Of a stretch of 64,000 bases of DNA, positions 61,834 through 64,000 are shown in pieces. The DNA comes from Chitinophagales bacterium (GTDB lineage Bacteria; Bacteroidota; Bacteroidia; Chitinophagales; JADIYW01): contig JACJXS010000014.1 in assembly GCA_020636545.1 (NCBI GenBank), positions 62,001 through 126,000 on the forward strand, read 5' to 3'. Within the stretch, counting starts at the first letter, position 1. Each line of letters opens with the position of its first letter. Position numbers and translations under genes: made by a program. The notes beneath the pieces were generated by a model. The model saw only the letters and a program-made list of their open reading frames with translations, had not been told where the DNA came from and searched no databases.

Positions 61834-62670
61834 TTATGATAAAGTAACCCTTCTAAACGAAAGCACCTGTAAATCTTTGTCTTCAGATTTTACATATTGC
61901 TCAACTGTTTTACTAGAGTCTTTAACGAAAGGCATATTTACCAAAGTATTTTCCTTAATCATTGAATTCACGGCATTATCCGCAATTTTTTCGATGATAT
62001 TTTCTGGCTTACCTGCTTCGATAGCTTTTTCTTTAGCAATAGCTCTTTCTCTTTCTTTCATTTCTTCAGAAACTCCAGAAGCATCAACTGCCACAGGATT
62101 CATTGCAGCAATTTGCATTGCCACATCTTTACCCACAACAGCATTACTTTCTGTTACTGCTTTGTTTAATTCAACCAAAACACCCATTCTGTAACCCATG
62201 TGAATATAAGCAACCACACCTTCTCCTTGAATAAAATCAAATTTTTTAACTTCTATTTTCTCTCCGATTTTTGCAACTGTATCTAACAATTTATCTTTAA
62301 TTGTTACACCATCAATAGTACAAGCCTCTAAAGCTTCAGCAGAAGTTACTCTATTATCTAAAGCGATTTGTGTAATATTTTTAGCTAAATTGATAAAATC
62401 TTCGTTTTTTGCTACGAAATCTGTTTCTGAACAAAGATTTACAGCAACCCCAAACTTTCCATCTGGAGAAGTTAATGCCACGACTACACCTTCATTTGCT
62501 TCTCTTTCAGCTCTATTTGCTGCAATTTTTGCACCTTTTTTTCTTAAATAATCGATAGCTGCTTCAAAATCACCACTAGTTTCTACTAATGCTTTTTTGC
62601 AATCCATTAAACCAGCTCCTGTTTCTTGTCTTAATTTATTTACGTCTGCTGCTGTTATTGTTACTGACAT
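61834..62670 (-). CDS. tsf: Elongation factor Ts
   Basis: 278 residues. EF-Ts recharges EF-Tu by releasing GDP. The N-terminal UBA-like domain has VNKLRQETGAGLMDCKKAL, followed by LRKKGAKIAANRAEREANEG and the core-domain LNKAVTESN and MQIAAMNP segments. It follows rpsB after 51 bases containing a small hairpin, and ends 4 bases before the operon terminator. Confidence 0.97.
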   Translation of the reverse strand: MSVTITAADVNKLRQETGAGLMDCKKALVETSGDFEAAIDYLRKKGAKIAANRAEREANEGVVVALTSPDGKFGVAVNLCSETDFVAKNEDFINLAKNITQIALDNRVTSAEALEACTIDGVTIKDKLLDTVAKIGEKIEVKKFDFIQGEGVVAYIHMGYRMGVLVELNKAVTESNAVVGKDVAMQIAAMNPVAVDASGVSEEMKERERAIAKEKAIEAGKPENIIEKIADNAVNSMIKENTLVNMPFVKDSSKTVEQYVKSEDKDLQVLSFRRVTLS

Positions 62671-62701
62671 CTTTATTTTAAATTGAATGATTGATAATTT
62701 C

Positions 62702-62719
62702 CATACAATATTTTGTATG
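62702..62719 (-). promoter_or_regulatory. Hairpin in the rpsB-tsf spacer
   Basis: CATACAA-TATT-TTGTATG forms a 7-bp stem with no strong T-run on the tsf side. Hairpins between rpsB and tsf act as attenuators or processing sites in other bacteria; that role here is an inference. Confidence 0.4.
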
Positions 62720-62721
62720 AA

Positions 62722-63462
62722 TTATTCTTTTGTGATAGCTGTTTCTCCAGTTGATTCTGTTTCCTCTTTATCTTTCTTACGCTCAGCCAAACCTTCTTTA
62801 ATTTGCTCTGTAAGGTAATTTACAATAATTTGGATAGATTTTGTTGCATCATCATTAGCAGGGATAGCAAAATCCACTAAATTTGGATCAGAGTTGGTAT
62901 CTACCATACCCAAAGTTTTAACACCTAATTTTTTAGCTTCAGCTAATGCTAAATGTTCGTGAGAAATATCAACCATAAACAAAGCAGCTGGTACTCTTGG
63001 TAAATTCTCAATACCACCTAAAACTTTATCTAATTTTTGTTGCTGACGGCTTAAAATCAACTTCTCCTTTTTAGTGATGCTGTTTAAGTTTGTATCAGCC
63101 AACATCTTTTCGATGTTTTGTTTTTTCTTGATAGATTTTTTGATAGTAGCAAAGTTAGTCAACATACCACCTAACCATCTTTCAGTTACAAATGGCATAT
63201 TTACAGACTTAGCAGCTTCTTCAACGATATCTTTCGCTTGTTTTTTTGTTGCAACAAATAAAACTTTTCTTCCAGATTTAGCAATAGATTTCAAAACTGC
63301 ACCAGCTTCTTCTAATTTGTCTTGCGTTTTATTCAAATCTATGATGTGGATACCTTTTCTTTCCATAAAGATATATGGTAACATTTTTGGATTCCACTTT
63401 TTCTTTAAATGTCCGAAGTGTACTCCGGCATCCAATAATTCTTGTTGAGATATTTTAGACAT
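62722..63462 (-). CDS. rpsB: 30S ribosomal protein S2
   Basis: 246 residues. The signatures GVHFGHLKKKWNPKMLPYIF near the start and PRVPAALFMVDISHEHLALAEAKKLGV around residue 155 are diagnostic of S2. The C-terminus is a charged, Glu/Lys-rich tail. It lies between rpsI (36-base gap) and tsf (51-base gap). Confidence 0.97.
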   Translation of the reverse strand: MSKISQQELLDAGVHFGHLKKKWNPKMLPYIFMERKGIHIIDLNKTQDKLEEAGAVLKSIAKSGRKVLFVATKKQAKDIVEEAAKSVNMPFVTERWLGGMLTNFATIKKSIKKKQNIEKMLADTNLNSITKKEKLILSRQQQKLDKVLGGIENLPRVPAALFMVDISHEHLALAEAKKLGVKTLGMVDTNSDPNLVDFAIPANDDATKSIQIIVNYLTEQIKEGLAERKKDKEETESTGETAITKE

Positions 63463-63498
63463 TCTTGTATCTTTTTTAAAATGTAATCAATAATAATA

Positions 63499-63891
63499 TT
63501 AACGTTTGCTAAATTGGAAGCTCTTACGTGCTTTCTTCTTACCAAATTTCTTACGTTCTACCATTCTAGGGTCTCTTGTAGTTAATTTTTCAGCTTTTAA
63601 AGCTGGTTTATTAGCTTCATCAATTTTGATTAATGCTCTAGCAATACCTAAAGAGATTGCCTCAGTTTGACCTTTAATGCCACCACCTTTCACATTGATA
63701 TTTACATCAAAATTATTTTCCTGAGCAACCACATGTAATGGTTTTACTGCTCTATCCAAAAGATATTTTAGAGAAACATATTGGTCTGCCGGCTTTGAAT
63801 TGATGGTAATAACACCTGTACCCGGCTTTAAAAATACTCTTGCTACCGCTGTTTTTCTTCGGCCTAAGCCATTTGTTGAAGTATTTGCCAT
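63499..63891 (-). CDS. rpsI: 30S ribosomal protein S9
   Basis: 130 residues. The start GLGRRKTAVARVFLKPGTG, the GGGIKGQTEAISLGIARAL segment and the C-terminal RKFGKKKARKSFQFSKR, whose last Lys-Arg reaches the ribosomal P site, are all typical of S9. It starts 19 bases after rplM, as in nearly all bacteria. Confidence 0.97.
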   Translation of the reverse strand: MANTSTNGLGRRKTAVARVFLKPGTGVITINSKPADQYVSLKYLLDRAVKPLHVVAQENNFDVNINVKGGGIKGQTEAISLGIARALIKIDEANKPALKAEKLTTRDPRMVERKKFGKKKARKSFQFSKR

Positions 63892-63910
63892 ATTTATTGT
63901 TATTTTTTAA

Positions 63911-64000
63911 TTAGATATTTAATGCTTTAGGATTTTGTGCAGCGTGTGGATGTTCAGCACCTACATAAATGTGTAATTTCTTAGCCATTACTCTTCCCAT
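63911..64000 (-). CDS. rplM: 50S ribosomal protein L13, C-terminal end only
   Basis: The last 29 residues and stop codon (63911-63913) of a frame that continues past the window edge. They read GRVMAKKLHIYVGAEHPHAAQNP, the conserved L13 C-terminus. Its place directly upstream of rpsI confirms the call. The first codon in the window is an internal methionine, not the start. Confidence 0.95.
   Translation of the reverse strand: MGRVMAKKLHIYVGAEHPHAAQNPKALNI

Noticed and set aside
1..64000. tRNA, rRNA, riboswitch, IS or phage genes
   Set aside because: Read through all intergenic stretches; no T-loop motif, transposase, integrase or conserved riboswitch core was seen. Programs such as tRNAscan-SE or Infernal could not be run.

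Overview
The window is AT-rich chromosomal DNA from a member of the Bacteroidota. Four things support this. A 3545-residue secreted protein ends in a type IX secretion (T9SS) sorting tail. Many genes are preceded by the Bacteroidota sigma-A box TAnnTTTG, several with a TTTG about 20 bases upstream. The gene clusters sufB-C-D/S-E-T, ftsX-DUF3098-uppP and rplM-rpsI-rpsB-tsf have the order typical of the phylum. Several proteins (YbiT-type ABC-F, class I dihydroorotase with a DDQVHF motif, DUF4199) look most like Bacteroidota versions. The domain in front of the T9SS tail is of the sort common in Chitinophagales/Saprospirales-like lineages, but the rank below phylum is only an inference. No tRNA, rRNA, CRISPR array, IS element, phage gene or obvious genomic island was seen; this is mainly core genome plus one very large surface-protein gene.

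Layout. 1-191: end of a DUF2892 membrane protein. 270-6944 (minus): a suf Fe-S assembly operon, sufB-sufC-sufD-DUF1003-sufS-sufE-sufT, followed by a bacilliredoxin. 7037-13242 (minus): an RND efflux operon, tetR-adaptor-pump-tolC, with two near-identical palindromes at the tetR promoter. 13381-17383: UbiA-family prenyltransferase, udk, folD, DUF4199 protein and an rRNA-type methyltransferase. 17391-24757 (minus): ArsR-like regulator, tsaB, S41 protease, accC and an M16 peptidase lipoprotein. 24944-33232 (mostly plus): an AGPS-like FAD enzyme with glpD, a penicillin-acylase-family hydrolase, a DagK/YegS lipid kinase and an eIF1/SUI1 homologue. 33242-38123 (minus): two overlapping GT-C-like membrane proteins and an FMN glutamate-synthase-like protein. 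38400-49702 (minus): a two-gene unit of a small secreted protein and the giant T9SS protein built of about 18 PPC-like repeats. 49992-60678 (mostly plus): pyrC, a RluD-type pseudouridine synthase, Crp/Fnr regulator, TauE/SafE transporter, ftcD, a transglutaminase-like protein (minus), an acyltransferase, ftsX, DUF3098, uppP and a YbiT-type ABC-F ATPase. 60709-64000 (minus): the rplM-rpsI-rpsB-tsf ribosomal operon, a small lipoprotein and pyrH.

The least ordinary signals are: the ABC-F protein, in which both degenerate motifs fall in the same composite ATP site; the giant repeat protein and its co-transcribed partner; a DUF1003 membrane protein translationally coupled into the suf operon; the paired operator sites in front of the efflux operon; an AGPS-like/GlpD gene pair suggesting ether-lipid chemistry; and several promoters so close to their start codons that the mRNAs should be leaderless. 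I did not find a clearly new multi-gene defence or mobile system.
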